In this document: positions 1 to 7,653 of the stretch, piece after piece | Layout of the letters: each line of letters begins with the position of its first letter | Position numbering within the stretch: the stretch's first letter is position 1 | Origin: JBJXHN01 sp046233135 | Lineage (GTDB): Bacteria; Pseudomonadota; Alphaproteobacteria; Rhodospirillales; Rhodospirillaceae | Assembly: GCA_046233135.1 (NCBI GenBank) | Contig: JBJXHN010000002.1 | Coordinates: forward strand, 310,001-374,000 | Length of the DNA: 64,000 nt | Direction: 5' to 3' | The notes under the pieces: generated by a model | Databases searched by the model: none | The model's input: only the letters and a program-made list of their open reading frames with translations | What the model was told of the DNA's origin: nothing | Translations under genes and position numbers: made by a program

Positions 1-328
1 CGCGGCACAGCTGATTGATGGCGGCGCCGCCGACCTCGAAGTTCGCCACCATCTGCACCGTCACCTCTGGCGGATAGGCCGACACCCCCAGCGCCGCCAC
101 GCCGTGGTTGCCGGCGAACACATGGGCCATGGGGGCCTGCATGCCGGGGGGGTGGCGGCCCTGCCAGGCGGCGAGCCAGGCGGCCAGCTCTTCCAGGCGG
201 CCAAGGGCACCGCGCGGCTTGGTCAGCCGGGGCTCGCGGGCCTCGGCGGTAGAGCGGGCGGCGCTGTCGGGGCCGGGCAGGGTGGCAAGGAGCGCGCGGA
301 AATCGTCGAGGGAGGTGATGGAGGGCAC
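1..328 (-). CDS. cobT: Nicotinate-nucleotide--dimethylbenzimidazole phosphoribosyltransferase, 5' part
   Basis: The minus strand encodes the first 109 residues of a CobT-like protein and runs off the left edge. CobT transfers the phosphoribosyl group of nicotinate mononucleotide to the lower-ligand base (DMB), giving alpha-ribazole phosphate for the cobalamin nucleotide loop. The visible part starts MPSITSLDDFRALL and contains family-typical stretches: KPRGALGRLEELAAW, HVFAGNHGVAALGVSAYP and QMVANFEVGGAAINQL. The full protein is usually about 340 residues, so roughly two thirds is missing. I chose a GTG start (plus-strand CAC at 326-328), with an AGGA about 10 nt upstream. It is divergent from cobS, whose product uses alpha-ribazole made from the CobT product, which supports the call. 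Confidence 0.88.
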   Translation of the reverse strand, partial: MPSITSLDDFRALLATLPGPDSAARSTAEAREPRLTKPRGALGRLEELAAWLAAWQGRHPPGMQAPMAHVFAGNHGVAALGVSAYPPEVTVQMVANFEVGGAAINQLCR

Positions 329-479
329 GGGACAAGATCCTGCTGGTTGGCGGCCCGACGGGGATGTCCGGGGGCCGGCCCGGGGCTGGAAGAGCGGGCC
401 CACGGCCCCGCACCAAGGGCGAAAAAGCCGGGCGCGAATCGGCGGCCGGATGCGGGCGGCCCTTGGCGCGGCGGGCGCG

Positions 480-496
480 GTCCTGTATTGCAGGAC
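480..496. promoter_or_regulatory. Interrupted palindrome upstream of cobS
   Basis: GTCCTG and CAGGAC are 6-bp inverted arms around a 5-nt centre, 27 nt upstream of the cobS start, in the cobT/cobS divergent spacer (329-522). It could be an operator or a small hairpin. I see no cobalamin riboswitch (no B12 box) in this spacer on either strand. Confidence 0.25.
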
Positions 497-522
497 GCTT
501 GGATAGTTCATTTTGGAGTGGA

Positions 523-1326
523 ATGCACCTCTTGACCGCGGTCCCTTTTCGCTCGCTTCCGGGCGCCTGGGGGCGGGAACTGGCCCACGCCCTGGTTTTC
601 CTGACCCGCCTGCCGGTGCCCCTCGGGGCGCCGGTGCCGCCGCTCGCCCGTTGCCTGTGGGCTTTTCCTCTGGCCGGTGCGGTGGTTGGCGGGATCGGTG
701 CCGCCCTGTTGGCCGGGGCGGGGTTCCTGGGCGTGCCGCCGCTGGCCGCCGCCTTCCTGGCGCTGGCCGGCATGGCCCTGCTGACCGGCGCCCTGCACGA
801 GGACGGTCTTGCCGACCTTGCCGATGGTCTGGGTGGCGGGCGCGGGGACCGGGATCGGGCGTTGACCATCATGCGCGACAGCCGGGTCGGTGCCTTTGGC
901 GTGCTGGCTGTGGTGCTGGCGGTGGGCTTGCGGGCTTCGGCCCTGGCGCCTGTGGCGGAAGGCCTCAGCGAGGAAGGCTGGGAGGCTTGTTTCGCCGGTG
1001 TGGTGATTGCCGCGGCCCTGGGACGCGCGGTTGGTGGCCTGGTGGCCGGCCTGATGCCGCCGGCGCGGACGGATGGCCTGGGGGCCGCGCTGGGGGAGCG
1101 GTCCCGGGGAGCCTTGGCCTTCTGTGCGCTGCTGCCGGTGGGGGGCGCGTTCCTGGGGGTGCCGCCGGGGGCGGCGCTGGCGATGGTGGGCGCTGCCGCC
1201 CTGGCCGGCGCCGTCGTTGCCTGGCGGGCCTGGCGGGGACTGGGCGGCCAGACCGGCGATGTGGCCGGGGCCGCGGGATTGTGCGCCGAAACGGCCGGGC
1301 TGCTGGCCCTGGCGGCGATGATATAA
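523..1326 (+). CDS. cobS: Adenosylcobinamide-GDP ribazoletransferase (cobalamin synthase)
   Basis: This is a 267-residue integral membrane protein of the CobS/CobV family. It joins adenosylcobinamide-GDP to alpha-ribazole (or its phosphate) in the last steps of cobalamin assembly at the inner membrane. The metal-binding signature HEDGLADLADGLGGG lies near residues 91-105, followed by MRDSRVGAFG near 117-126, and the rest is strings of Ala/Gly/Leu/Val helices. An upstream in-frame extension to 364 exists, but the ATG at 523 follows TTTTGGAGTGGA, a good ribosome binding site, and gives the family's usual length. It is the first gene of a run that continues with a CobC-like phosphatase, cobU and cobW. 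Confidence 0.93.
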   Translation: MHLLTAVPFRSLPGAWGRELAHALVFLTRLPVPLGAPVPPLARCLWAFPLAGAVVGGIGAALLAGAGFLGVPPLAAAFLALAGMALLTGALHEDGLADLADGLGGGRGDRDRALTIMRDSRVGAFGVLAVVLAVGLRASALAPVAEGLSEEGWEACFAGVVIAAALGRAVGGLVAGLMPPARTDGLGAALGERSRGALAFCALLPVGGAFLGVPPGAALAMVGAAALAGAVVAWRAWRGLGGQTGDVAGAAGLCAETAGLLALAAMI

Positions 1327-1371
1327 GCGACGATGAATGAGCCGGATGATCAATTGACGGGAGGTGGGGGA

Positions 1372-1983
1372 ATGACACGTTGGTGGTGGATACGCCATGC
1401 GCCGGTGCCCGATCCGGAGGGGCGGATTTTGGGGCGGCTGGACACGCCCTGCGACACCAGTGATGCTCCGGCCCTGGAGGCTCTGGCCGCGCGGCTGCCC
1501 CAGGGGGCGTCGCTGATCGTTTCGCCGTTGCTGCGGGCGCAGCAGACCGCCCATGCGCTCGAAGCCGCCGGTGCCCGCCTCGCCGTGGCCGACGAAGAGC
1601 CCGCCTTTACCGAACAGAGTTTCGGCGACTGGCAGGGCCGCACCTGGTCCGCCCTGTCCAGCAGGGTCCCGCCGGATCTGGAGCTGGAGGCCTTCTGGCG
1701 GTCTCCCGGTTTCCACGCGCCGCCGGGCGGGGAAAGCTTCGCCAATGTGGTCGGCCGGGTGGCGGCGGCCGTGGATTTCTGGAGCGCCAAGCTGGGTGAC
1801 CGCGACGTGGTGGTGGTGGCCCATGCCGGATCGATCCGCGCCGCCCTGGCCCAGGCCTTGGACATGACGCCGGATTCCGCTTTGCGCATAGCCATCGATC
1901 CCCAATCCCTGACCCGCATCGACCGCATCCCCGGACCGCCGGTGGGCTGGCGGGTGGGGGCGGTGAACACGGTCCTGCCATGA
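1372..1983 (+). CDS. Histidine phosphatase family protein, CobC-like (alpha-ribazole phosphatase candidate)
   Basis: This 203-residue protein belongs to the histidine (phosphoglycerate mutase-like) phosphatase superfamily. The catalytic motif near the N terminus is R8-H9-A-P instead of the commoner RHG, and the second catalytic His lies in VVVAHAGSIRA near residue 150. Its position between cobS and cobU suggests it removes the phosphate from alpha-ribazole phosphate (the CobC role). The ATG at 1372 is preceded by GGGAGGTGGGGGA, better than the in-frame ATG at 1333. Its stop overlaps the cobU start by 4 nt (ATGA). The family call is secure; the substrate is inferred from context. Confidence 0.82.
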   Translation: MTRWWWIRHAPVPDPEGRILGRLDTPCDTSDAPALEALAARLPQGASLIVSPLLRAQQTAHALEAAGARLAVADEEPAFTEQSFGDWQGRTWSALSSRVPPDLELEAFWRSPGFHAPPGGESFANVVGRVAAAVDFWSAKLGDRDVVVVAHAGSIRAALAQALDMTPDSALRIAIDPQSLTRIDRIPGPPVGWRVGAVNTVLP

Positions 1984-2600
1984 TCGGTGCCCAATCCCTC
2001 GATATCGGCGCCCTGCCGGATCCGGTCCCCCTGACCCTGGTTCTCGGTGGGGCGCGGTCAGGCAAAAGCCGCTGGGGGGAGGCGCTGACCCTGTCCCATG
2101 CGGTCGAGGCGACCTATATCGCCACGGCGCAGGCCTTTGATTCCGAGATGGAGGACCGCATCGCCGTCCACCGGTTGCGGCGCGGGCCGGTCTGGCACAC
2201 TGTGGAGGCGCCCCTGGCCCTGCCGGCGGCCCTGGCCCGGGCCGGGACGGATGGTCTGCGGCCGGTGCTGGTGGACTGTCTGACCCTGTGGCTGTCCAAC
2301 CTGATCCTGGCCGAGCGGCCGCCGGAGCCGGCGCTGGATGCTTTCGAAAGCGTTCTGTCGGGCACCCGGGCGCCGGTGGTGGTGGTCAGCAATGAGGTGG
2401 GGCAGGGCATCGTGCCGGAAACGCCGCTGGGCCGCCGGTTCCGTGATGTCCAGGGCTTCGCCAACCAGCGTCTGGCAAGCCGGGCGCAGCGGGTTATCTA
2501 TTGTGTTGCGGGCATCGGGCTGGCGATCAAGGACGTCTCCGTGCCCCCCATCACCGATCCCGAGCATCTTCCCCCAGAGCATCCTTCGGAGGACCCATGA
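1980..2600 (+). CDS. cobU: Bifunctional adenosylcobinamide kinase / adenosylcobinamide-phosphate guanylyltransferase
   Basis: This is a 206-residue CobU/CobP protein. It phosphorylates adenosylcobinamide and then transfers GMP, producing the GDP-activated substrate of CobS. The P-loop GGARSGKS lies at residues 23-30, after a short N-terminal extension. Other family blocks are ATAQAFDSEMEDRI, the DCLTLWLSN stretch near residue 100 and VVVVSNEVGQGIVPETPLGR near 135. It overlaps the upstream phosphatase by 4 nt and the downstream cobW start by 4 nt, so translation is probably coupled. Confidence 0.94.
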   Translation: MIGAQSLDIGALPDPVPLTLVLGGARSGKSRWGEALTLSHAVEATYIATAQAFDSEMEDRIAVHRLRRGPVWHTVEAPLALPAALARAGTDGLRPVLVDCLTLWLSNLILAERPPEPALDAFESVLSGTRAPVVVVSNEVGQGIVPETPLGRRFRDVQGFANQRLASRAQRVIYCVAGIGLAIKDVSVPPITDPEHLPPEHPSEDP

Positions 2601-3673
2601 CCGTTCGCCACGCGCCCCGCAAGATCCCTGCCACCGTCATCACCGGCTTCCTGGGGGCGGGCAAGACGACGCTGATCCGCCACCTGATGGAACGGGCCGA
2701 CGGCCGCCGCATCGCGCTGATCATCAACGAATTCGGCGATGTGGGCATGGACCGGGATATCTTGGCCGCCTGTGGCGTGGCGGGCTGCGCCGAGGACGAT
2801 ATCGTCGAACTGGCCAACGGCTGCATCTGCTGCACGGTGGCCGACGAGTTCCTGCCGACCATGGAAGCGCTGCTGGCGCGGGCCGAGCCCCCCGATCACA
2901 TCATTGTCGAGACGTCCGGACTGGCTCTGCCCAAGCCGCTGGTCCGGGCGTTCGATTGGCCGGACGTGCGGGCGCGGGTGACAGTGGACGGCGTGGTGAC
3001 GGTGATTGACGGCCGCGCGGTGCTGGACGGCGATTTCACCGATGACGCCGCCGCCCTGGCCGCTCAGAGGGCGGCCGACCCGGCGCTGGACCACGACAAT
3101 CCGCTGGAGGAAGTGTTCTCCGACCAGCTGGCTTGTGCCGATCTGGTGATTGCCAACAAGGCCGATCTGTTGGACGAGGCGGAGCGGGAGGCCTTGCGGG
3201 CGCTGCTGGAAGGCCAGTTGCGGTCCGGGGTGCGGATGGTGCCTGCGACCCGGGGGCAGGTGGATCCGGCCGTGGCGCTGGGCCTGATGGCCGGGGCCGA
3301 GGATGACCTGGACGCCCGCCCCTCGCACCATGACGGGGACGCGGAGCATGACCACGATGATTTCGACAGCCTGGTGATGCCGGTAGGGCCGGTGGCGGAT
3401 CCCAAGGCGTTTCTGGGGGCGCTGGAGGAGGTGGTGGCGACCTTCGGGATCCTGCGCATCAAAGGGGTCCTGGACGTGCCGGGCAAGCCCATGCGGCATC
3501 TGGTGCAGGGGGTCGGCCGCCGGCTTCAGGGGTACTACGACCGCCCGTGGAAGGCCGCAGAGGCCCGGGAAGGCCGTCTGGTGGTGATCGGCCTGCATGG
3601 CCTGGATGAACAGGCGGAGGCGATTGCCGCACGTCTGGCCCGCGCGGCCGGCCTGGCGGTCCCGGCGGTGTAG
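2597..3673 (+). CDS. cobW: CobW-family GTPase / metallochaperone
   Basis: This 358-residue G3E-family GTPase has Walker A GFLGAGKTT at residues 17-25, the metal-binding CxCC (GCICC) near residue 76 and a NKAD guanine-specificity motif near 185. A His/Asp-rich linker (around 238-256) precedes the CobW C-terminal domain. CobW proteins are thought to deliver cobalt for corrin insertion; related COG0523 proteins handle zinc, but the cobalamin operon favours cobalt. The ATG at 2597 follows TCGGAGGACCC and overlaps the cobU stop. The cobaltochelatase gene cobN, which often follows cobW, is not here: the next gene is unrelated and on the other strand. Confidence 0.9.
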   Translation: MTVRHAPRKIPATVITGFLGAGKTTLIRHLMERADGRRIALIINEFGDVGMDRDILAACGVAGCAEDDIVELANGCICCTVADEFLPTMEALLARAEPPDHIIVETSGLALPKPLVRAFDWPDVRARVTVDGVVTVIDGRAVLDGDFTDDAAALAAQRAADPALDHDNPLEEVFSDQLACADLVIANKADLLDEAEREALRALLEGQLRSGVRMVPATRGQVDPAVALGLMAGAEDDLDARPSHHDGDAEHDHDDFDSLVMPVGPVADPKAFLGALEEVVATFGILRIKGVLDVPGKPMRHLVQGVGRRLQGYYDRPWKAAEAREGRLVVIGLHGLDEQAEAIAARLARAAGLAVPAV

Positions 3674-3685
3674 GGGCGGCACAGC

Positions 3686-3716
3686 GGGTCCCGGCGTCCG
3701 AGGGGTGCCGGGACCC
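3686..3716 (+). terminator. Hairpin after cobW
   Basis: A perfect 10-bp stem (GGGTCCCGGC / GCCGGGACCC) with an 11-nt loop lies 12 nt past the cobW stop. It lacks a U tract but probably ends or stabilises the cob transcript. Confidence 0.6.
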
Positions 3717-3746
3717 TGTCGCCGCTGTCGCGAGGCAATAGACGAA

Positions 3747-3771
3747 CCGAGAGCGCCAAGGGCGCTCTCGG
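3747..3771. terminator. Strong symmetrical hairpin between convergent genes
   Basis: A perfect 11-bp stem (CCGAGAGCGCC / GGCGCTCTCGG) with a 3-nt loop sits between cobW and the convergent small gene at 3774-4082. It is probably a bidirectional terminator; there is no U tract on the plus strand. Confidence 0.65.
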
Positions 3772-3773
3772 GC

Positions 3774-4082
3774 TTAGACGAAGTGGTGGGTCCGCGTCAT
3801 GACGCGCCGGCGCCGGGGGCGGCAGGCGAGAATGACGGTGAGCCCGATGCCGCCGATGACGACCCATGCGGGCCAGTCGAGGAGGCGCACGAGGATATCT
3901 TTGAAGCCGGCCTGCGTGACGTCGGGTCCGAAGGTCGGCGTATTGCCGGCCAGCAGCACCCAGACTTCCCGCGTGGCCAAGCCTTCGTAGCTCCCGGTGC
4001 CGAGCGCGAGCACGGCTTCGCCGGAGGCTATCAGGATGGCGATACAAACCATCACCCAGCCGAGGAGACGTCCAAATATCAT
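3774..4082 (-). CDS. Small two-helix membrane protein of unknown function
   Basis: This 102-residue protein is not one I recognise. Two hydrophobic segments are visible: about residues 7-27 (LGWVMVCIAILIASGEAVLA) and 74-88 (WVVIGGIGLTVILA). Between them is a polar loop rich in Gly and Thr, and the tail is strongly basic (CRPRRRRVMTRTHH), so the tail is probably cytoplasmic. The ATG at 4082 follows GGGAAAG. It stands alone between the cob operon terminator and tRNA-Ser. It reads as a genuine protein rather than an artefact because its hydrophobic pattern and start context are good. Confidence 0.6.
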   Translation of the reverse strand: MIFGRLLGWVMVCIAILIASGEAVLALGTGSYEGLATREVWVLLAGNTPTFGPDVTQAGFKDILVRLLDWPAWVVIGGIGLTVILACRPRRRRVMTRTHHFV

Positions 4083-4201
4083 AGCTTTCCCAATCTTCTA
4101 GTCGGTTTTTTTGGACGGGATGTTCAGATTCTGCGTTTAAGCGGCTTGCATTGCAATGATTTTTATAATGTGACCGGTGAACATCCTGTTAAAAAGGGGT
4201 G

Positions 4202-4230
4202 TTGCATTCCTCGTCGGACCGCATTAATGT
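4202..4230 (+). promoter_or_regulatory. Candidate sigma-70 promoter for tRNA-Ser
   Basis: TTGCAT and TAATGT are separated by 17 bp, about 80 nt upstream of the tRNA gene and in the right orientation. Spacing is ideal and the hexamers are fair matches. Confidence 0.4.
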
Positions 4231-4312
4231 GCGCCGCCTGTCGGGAGCGCTATAGCGGATTTCCCCGACGGTGGCGGCACCGGGTCCCGGAAGGGGTTTT
4301 CGGGCTGTCTGC

Positions 4313-4403
4313 GGAGGGATGGCCGAGCGGTCGAAGGCGCACGCCTGGAAAGTGTGTATACGGCAAAACCGTATCGTGGGTTCGAATCCCACTCCCTCCG
4401 CCA
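4313..4403 (+). tRNA. tRNA-Ser (anticodon GGA)
   Basis: This 91-nt class II tRNA includes an encoded CCA tail. The acceptor arms are GGAGGGA and TCCCTCC followed by G and CCA. The anticodon loop reads CTGGAAA (anticodon GGA, decoding UCC/UCU). The long variable arm of serine tRNAs is present, and the T-loop region is GGTTCGAATCC. An integrase remnant begins 184 nt downstream, so its 3' end is the probable attachment site of an old island. Confidence 0.95.
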
Positions 4404-4423
4404 ATTTTTCTTCTACTGATGTC

Positions 4424-4474
4424 CACAGAGGGCTCCAAGATCCTGATTTGATTAGGATTAATTGGACCTCTGTG
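4424..4474. repeat. Three-tier interrupted inverted repeat downstream of tRNA-Ser
   Basis: Arms CACAGAGG/CCTCTGTG, TCCAA/TTGGA and ATCCT/AGGAT nest around a 9-nt loop, making a long interrupted hairpin 21 nt after the tRNA CCA. It may be a tRNA-transcript terminator-like structure or the arm/core site of the lost integrase. Confidence 0.5.
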
Positions 4475-4533
4475 TCTTTGGTCGTCCATGGGGACCCCAC
4501 CCCTGTCCTCATCGTGCGGGTGGGTAAAGTGAT

Positions 4534-4563
4534 GGGTACGAAGGAATCACCCCTTCGCTACCC
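4534..4563 (+). repeat. Hairpin just upstream of the integrase remnant
   Basis: GGGTA plus CGAAGG pair with CCTTCG and TACCC, with one bulged base and a 7-nt loop, ending 24 nt before the integrase ATG. It is a possible integrase binding site or leader structure. Confidence 0.35.
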
Positions 4564-4586
4564 ACCACCTTTCGAGGACGATCACT

Positions 4587-4990
4587 ATGGCAAAACGTCT
4601 CCATATTCTCACGGCGCGCGGTGTCGAAACCAAAACCGCTCAGGGCTACCACGCTGATGGCGGGGGCCTGTATCTTCAGGTCACCAAAAGTGCGGCAAAA
4701 AGCTGGATCAACCGCTTTTCCTTGAAGGGCAGGCGCAGAGAAATGGGGCTTGGCGCCTACCCGGCGGTAGCCCTCGCCAAGGCCCGCGAAAAATGCGCCG
4801 AGGCCCGAGCCCAAGTTCGAGATGGCCTAAATCCCATCGAAATCCGCAGGAGGGAAAAGATGCCGTTCCTCCGACAGTCATGACATTTCGGATGCGGCCT
4901 GTCTTACCATTGAGCAAAAAAATCAGGATGGACGAACGCCAAGCACGCGGCCCAATGGACCGCAACGATGGAGACCTACGCCTTTCCCAC
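4587..4990 (+). pseudogene. P4-type tyrosine integrase, N-terminal remnant
   Basis: From the ATG at 4587 a 98-codon frame encodes the arm-binding domain (DUF4102) typical of P4-type island integrases: LTARGVETKTAQGYHADGG, GLYLQVTKSAAKSW and RREMGLGAYPAVALAKARE. The frame then stops, but the family sequence resumes in another frame: TFRDA at about 4880 and KHAAQWTATMETYAFP at about 4940-4988. Beyond that the catalytic domain is gone. It is therefore a frameshifted and truncated integrase lying next to tRNA-Ser, which is the usual target site of this family. It cannot encode an active recombinase. Confidence 0.85.
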
Positions 4991-5178
4991 TATCATCCCC
5001 AGAAAAACGCTCCTACACCACTCGGTGGGACGTGACCCCAGTAAATTTTCTCCCGTTCCGCATTCTAACGTAACTATCTATTGTCATTCACTATTTCAGA
5101 GATTGGCCGTAAGGGGCTTGACCTATCCAGGTTATAGGCGGCCTCTGGCGGGCAGCGTCCGATTTAGGAGTTCTTTTC

Positions 5179-6078
5179 ATGGAAACATCGCGCAGTTCCG
5201 GGATGGGGCTGGAAAAACATCTGCCCGGCAGAAAAATCGCCCAAAGGAGCGGCGAGGCCTGGATCGACATTGATGCCCAGATATTCTCGCGCCCTGCGAG
5301 CGAAGACGACGTTCTCGTTCCGGCCGTCGCGGAACCGCTTGTGGTCTATATCCTGTCGGGCGAGGCCTTCGTCGAGGAGCGCGAACTCGATGGCGAGTGG
5401 AGTGGCGCTGTCGTGCGCGAGGGGAGCTTCTACCTCACCCATGCCGAAGAGCCTTATCGCATGCGCTGGCGCACCTTGGACAACCGGCCGTTCGAGGTGC
5501 TGCAGCTCTATCTCGGTCAAGCATTGATGGAGGAGGCAGCCACATCGCTTGGCCTTACTCTTTCGGCGACCTGGATGAGGGATGTGTCGGCCGGGGATGA
5601 TCCGCTGGTCGCCGCCATCCTTTCGGCGCTGGCAGATGAGCTTCGGGAGAAGCCGGAGGGTAACGCAGTCTTCATTCAGGGCCTAGCGCGGGGGCTCTGC
5701 GTGCATTTGCTGCGCGACTTCTCCGAACAGGGCGCAGTGCGGCGGCATCCCGTCGCCAGGCTGCCCAAATGGTTGTTGCGCCGTGTTCTGTCCCATATGG
5801 ATGAGCATGTCGCGGAGCGTTTCGACCTCGATGTGATCGCGGATCTTTGCCAGATGAGCCGGTCCCACTTCAGCCGGGCCTTCCGCAACACGACTGGCCA
5901 GCCACCTTCGCGCTGGTTCGTGTCGCACCGGGTCGAAAAAGCCAGAGTTTTGTTGCGTGAAACCAAGCTGCCTGTGATCGAAATTGCCATGGCGGTCGGA
6001 TACGAGAGCGCCGGGCATTTCGCACAGGTCTTTCGACGTTATACCGGCCTGAGCCCCACGGCTTATCGCACCATGTAA
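5179..6078 (+). CDS. AraC-family transcriptional regulator
   Basis: This 299-residue protein has an N-terminal cupin-like effector region and a C-terminal double helix-turn-helix. The first HTH is near residues 214-235 (FDLDVIADLCQMSRSHFSRAF) and the second near 265-297 (IEIAMAVGYESAGHFAQVF followed by RRYTGLSPTAYR). AGGAG at 5167-5171 precedes the ATG. It lies 120 nt upstream of, and on the same strand as, an SDR and a flavin-reductase-like gene, which are likely targets. The gene sits in the tRNA-Ser accessory patch and has somewhat less extreme G+C than the flanking genes, consistent with acquisition. Confidence 0.9.
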   Translation: METSRSSGMGLEKHLPGRKIAQRSGEAWIDIDAQIFSRPASEDDVLVPAVAEPLVVYILSGEAFVEERELDGEWSGAVVREGSFYLTHAEEPYRMRWRTLDNRPFEVLQLYLGQALMEEAATSLGLTLSATWMRDVSAGDDPLVAAILSALADELREKPEGNAVFIQGLARGLCVHLLRDFSEQGAVRRHPVARLPKWLLRRVLSHMDEHVAERFDLDVIADLCQMSRSHFSRAFRNTTGQPPSRWFVSHRVEKARVLLRETKLPVIEIAMAVGYESAGHFAQVFRRYTGLSPTAYRTM

Positions 6079-6198
6079 GTTTTGGGCAAAACCGCAACAG
6101 TTCAGACAAGGGCGCGAACGCAAGCCGCATGCAAAGTCTCTATCTCTCTTCCCGTTACTCATCCCCTCCCCAAAAGGGGGCCATGACGGAGAAAAGAC

Positions 6199-6945
6199 AT
6201 GGATATCAAAGACAGGGTTGCACTCATCACGGGCGCATCAAGCGGCATCGGCGCGGCAACCGCGCGCAAGCTTGCTTTGGAGGGCGTGATCGTCGGGCTT
6301 GCCGCACGTCGGATTGACAGGCTGAACGCGCTCGTCAAGGAGATTGAGGGCAGCGGTGGCCGCGCCATCGCGCTAGAAACCGATGTGACTGACCCGGCAT
6401 CCTGCAAGGATGCTGCCGAGAAGCTGATCGCTGCTCATGGGCGGATCGACATCCTGATCAACAACGCCGGCCTGATGCCGCTGTCTGACATCGACGGTTT
6501 CAAGACAGACGAATGGCAACGCATGATCGATGTGAACGTTTCAGGTGTCCTGAACGTCTCGGCCGCTGTCCTGCCGCGGATGGTCGCGCAGAAGTCAGGC
6601 CATGTTTTCAACATGTCCTCCATTGCGGGACGCAAGGTGTTCCCTGGCCTCTCTGTCTACTGTGCTACCAAGGCGGCCGTAGCGGCGCTTTCTGACGGCA
6701 TGCGGATGGAACTGGCTCCCAAGCATAATATCCGGGTCACCAGCGTGCAGCCGGGCGCGGTCAAGTCCGAGCTTTATGACCAGATCAGCGATCCGGACTA
6801 CCGCAAGCAGATGGACGATCTCGCTGCCAGCATGACCTTTCTGGAAGGGGAAGACATTGCCGAGGCCATCCTTTTCGCGCTCAGGGCGCCCGAGCGGATG
6901 GACCTTTCGGAGATGTTCATCATGCCGACCGAACAGGGCTGGTAA
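6199..6945 (+). CDS. Short-chain dehydrogenase/reductase (SDR)
   Basis: This is a 248-residue classical SDR. The nucleotide-binding TGASSGIG is at residues 11-18, NNAG near 88-91, and the catalytic Ser and YxxxK in NMSSIAG and VYCATKAA (Tyr near 154). A helix region AARRIDRLNALV after the second beta strand, with basic residues, suggests NADP(H) preference. The substrate cannot be read from sequence. GGAGAAAAGAC precedes the ATG. It lies between an AraC regulator and a flavin-reductase-like gene on the same strand, probably one small redox operon carried by the old island. Confidence 0.9.
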   Translation: MDIKDRVALITGASSGIGAATARKLALEGVIVGLAARRIDRLNALVKEIEGSGGRAIALETDVTDPASCKDAAEKLIAAHGRIDILINNAGLMPLSDIDGFKTDEWQRMIDVNVSGVLNVSAAVLPRMVAQKSGHVFNMSSIAGRKVFPGLSVYCATKAAVAALSDGMRMELAPKHNIRVTSVQPGAVKSELYDQISDPDYRKQMDDLAASMTFLEGEDIAEAILFALRAPERMDLSEMFIMPTEQGW

Positions 6946-6999
6946 AATTTTGCGGCGGCCGCACCGCGCTGGCCGCCGCTCAGCATTGGAGATAGCGCA

Positions 7000-7554
7000 A
7001 TGAAGGAAATCAATCCGGGACAGAGCTTTCGGCTGATCGAGCCGGGTCCTGTTTTGTTGGTGACGACGCATGGTTCCGACGGGCCGAACGTGATGACGAT
7101 GGGGTTCCACATGATGGTCCGCCACGATCCGCCGCTGGTCGCCTGCGTCATTGGGCCGTGGGATCACAGCCATTCCGCCCTGCTGGAAACGGGCAGATGC
7201 GTTCTCGCGGTCCCGCGTGTCACGATGAGCCGTGTCGTAACTCTGATCGGCAACTGTTCAGGGGTGGACATCGATAAATTCGGGACCTTCGACCTGTCCA
7301 CCCGGGCAGGGACGGACGGCAGTGCACCGCTCCTTACCGACTGCATCGCGAACCTGGAATGCCGCCTGGTGGATGATGCGCTTGCGGATCGCTATAACCT
7401 GCACATCCTCGCGGTAACACGTCTCAATGTTGCCAAGGACTGGGAAACCGCAGCAATGCTGCACCACGTCGGTGGTGGCCGCTTCAGGGCGGACGGCGAT
7501 GTGTTTGACGAAAGTGAGCACATGGTTCTTTGGCGACATCTTGATCATGACTGA
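7000..7554 (+). CDS. Flavin reductase-like FMN-binding split-barrel protein
   Basis: This 184-residue protein has features of the flavin reductase-like domain (FMN-binding split barrel): PVLLVTTHGSDGPNVMTMGFHMM, then DPPLVACVIGPWDHSHSAL, RCVLAVP and a late HHVGGGRF. Such proteins bind FMN non-covalently and either reduce flavin for a partner oxygenase or act as small flavoprotein reductases. No partner monooxygenase is encoded nearby. It follows the SDR by 54 nt and is likely co-transcribed. It is the last intact gene of the tRNA-Ser patch. Confidence 0.85.
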   Translation: MKEINPGQSFRLIEPGPVLLVTTHGSDGPNVMTMGFHMMVRHDPPLVACVIGPWDHSHSALLETGRCVLAVPRVTMSRVVTLIGNCSGVDIDKFGTFDLSTRAGTDGSAPLLTDCIANLECRLVDDALADRYNLHILAVTRLNVAKDWETAAMLHHVGGGRFRADGDVFDESEHMVLWRHLDHD

Positions 7555-7653
7555 GCAGAAGGACTTTTCCGTTGCGTATGGGCGTGCCCGGAGGCCATAT
7601 GAAGCTGGGCTGTTTTCCGAACCTTCAGCCGGTCGAACCGCAACTCGGTAATA

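Noticed and set aside
329..522. Possible cobalamin riboswitch between cobT and cobS
   Set aside because: I looked on both strands for the B12 box and typical stem elements and saw none.
508..1905. Long minus-strand open frame opposite cobS and the phosphatase
   Set aside because: It is a high-G+C antisense shadow, with low-complexity Arg/Gly/Gln/His content and no ribosome binding site.
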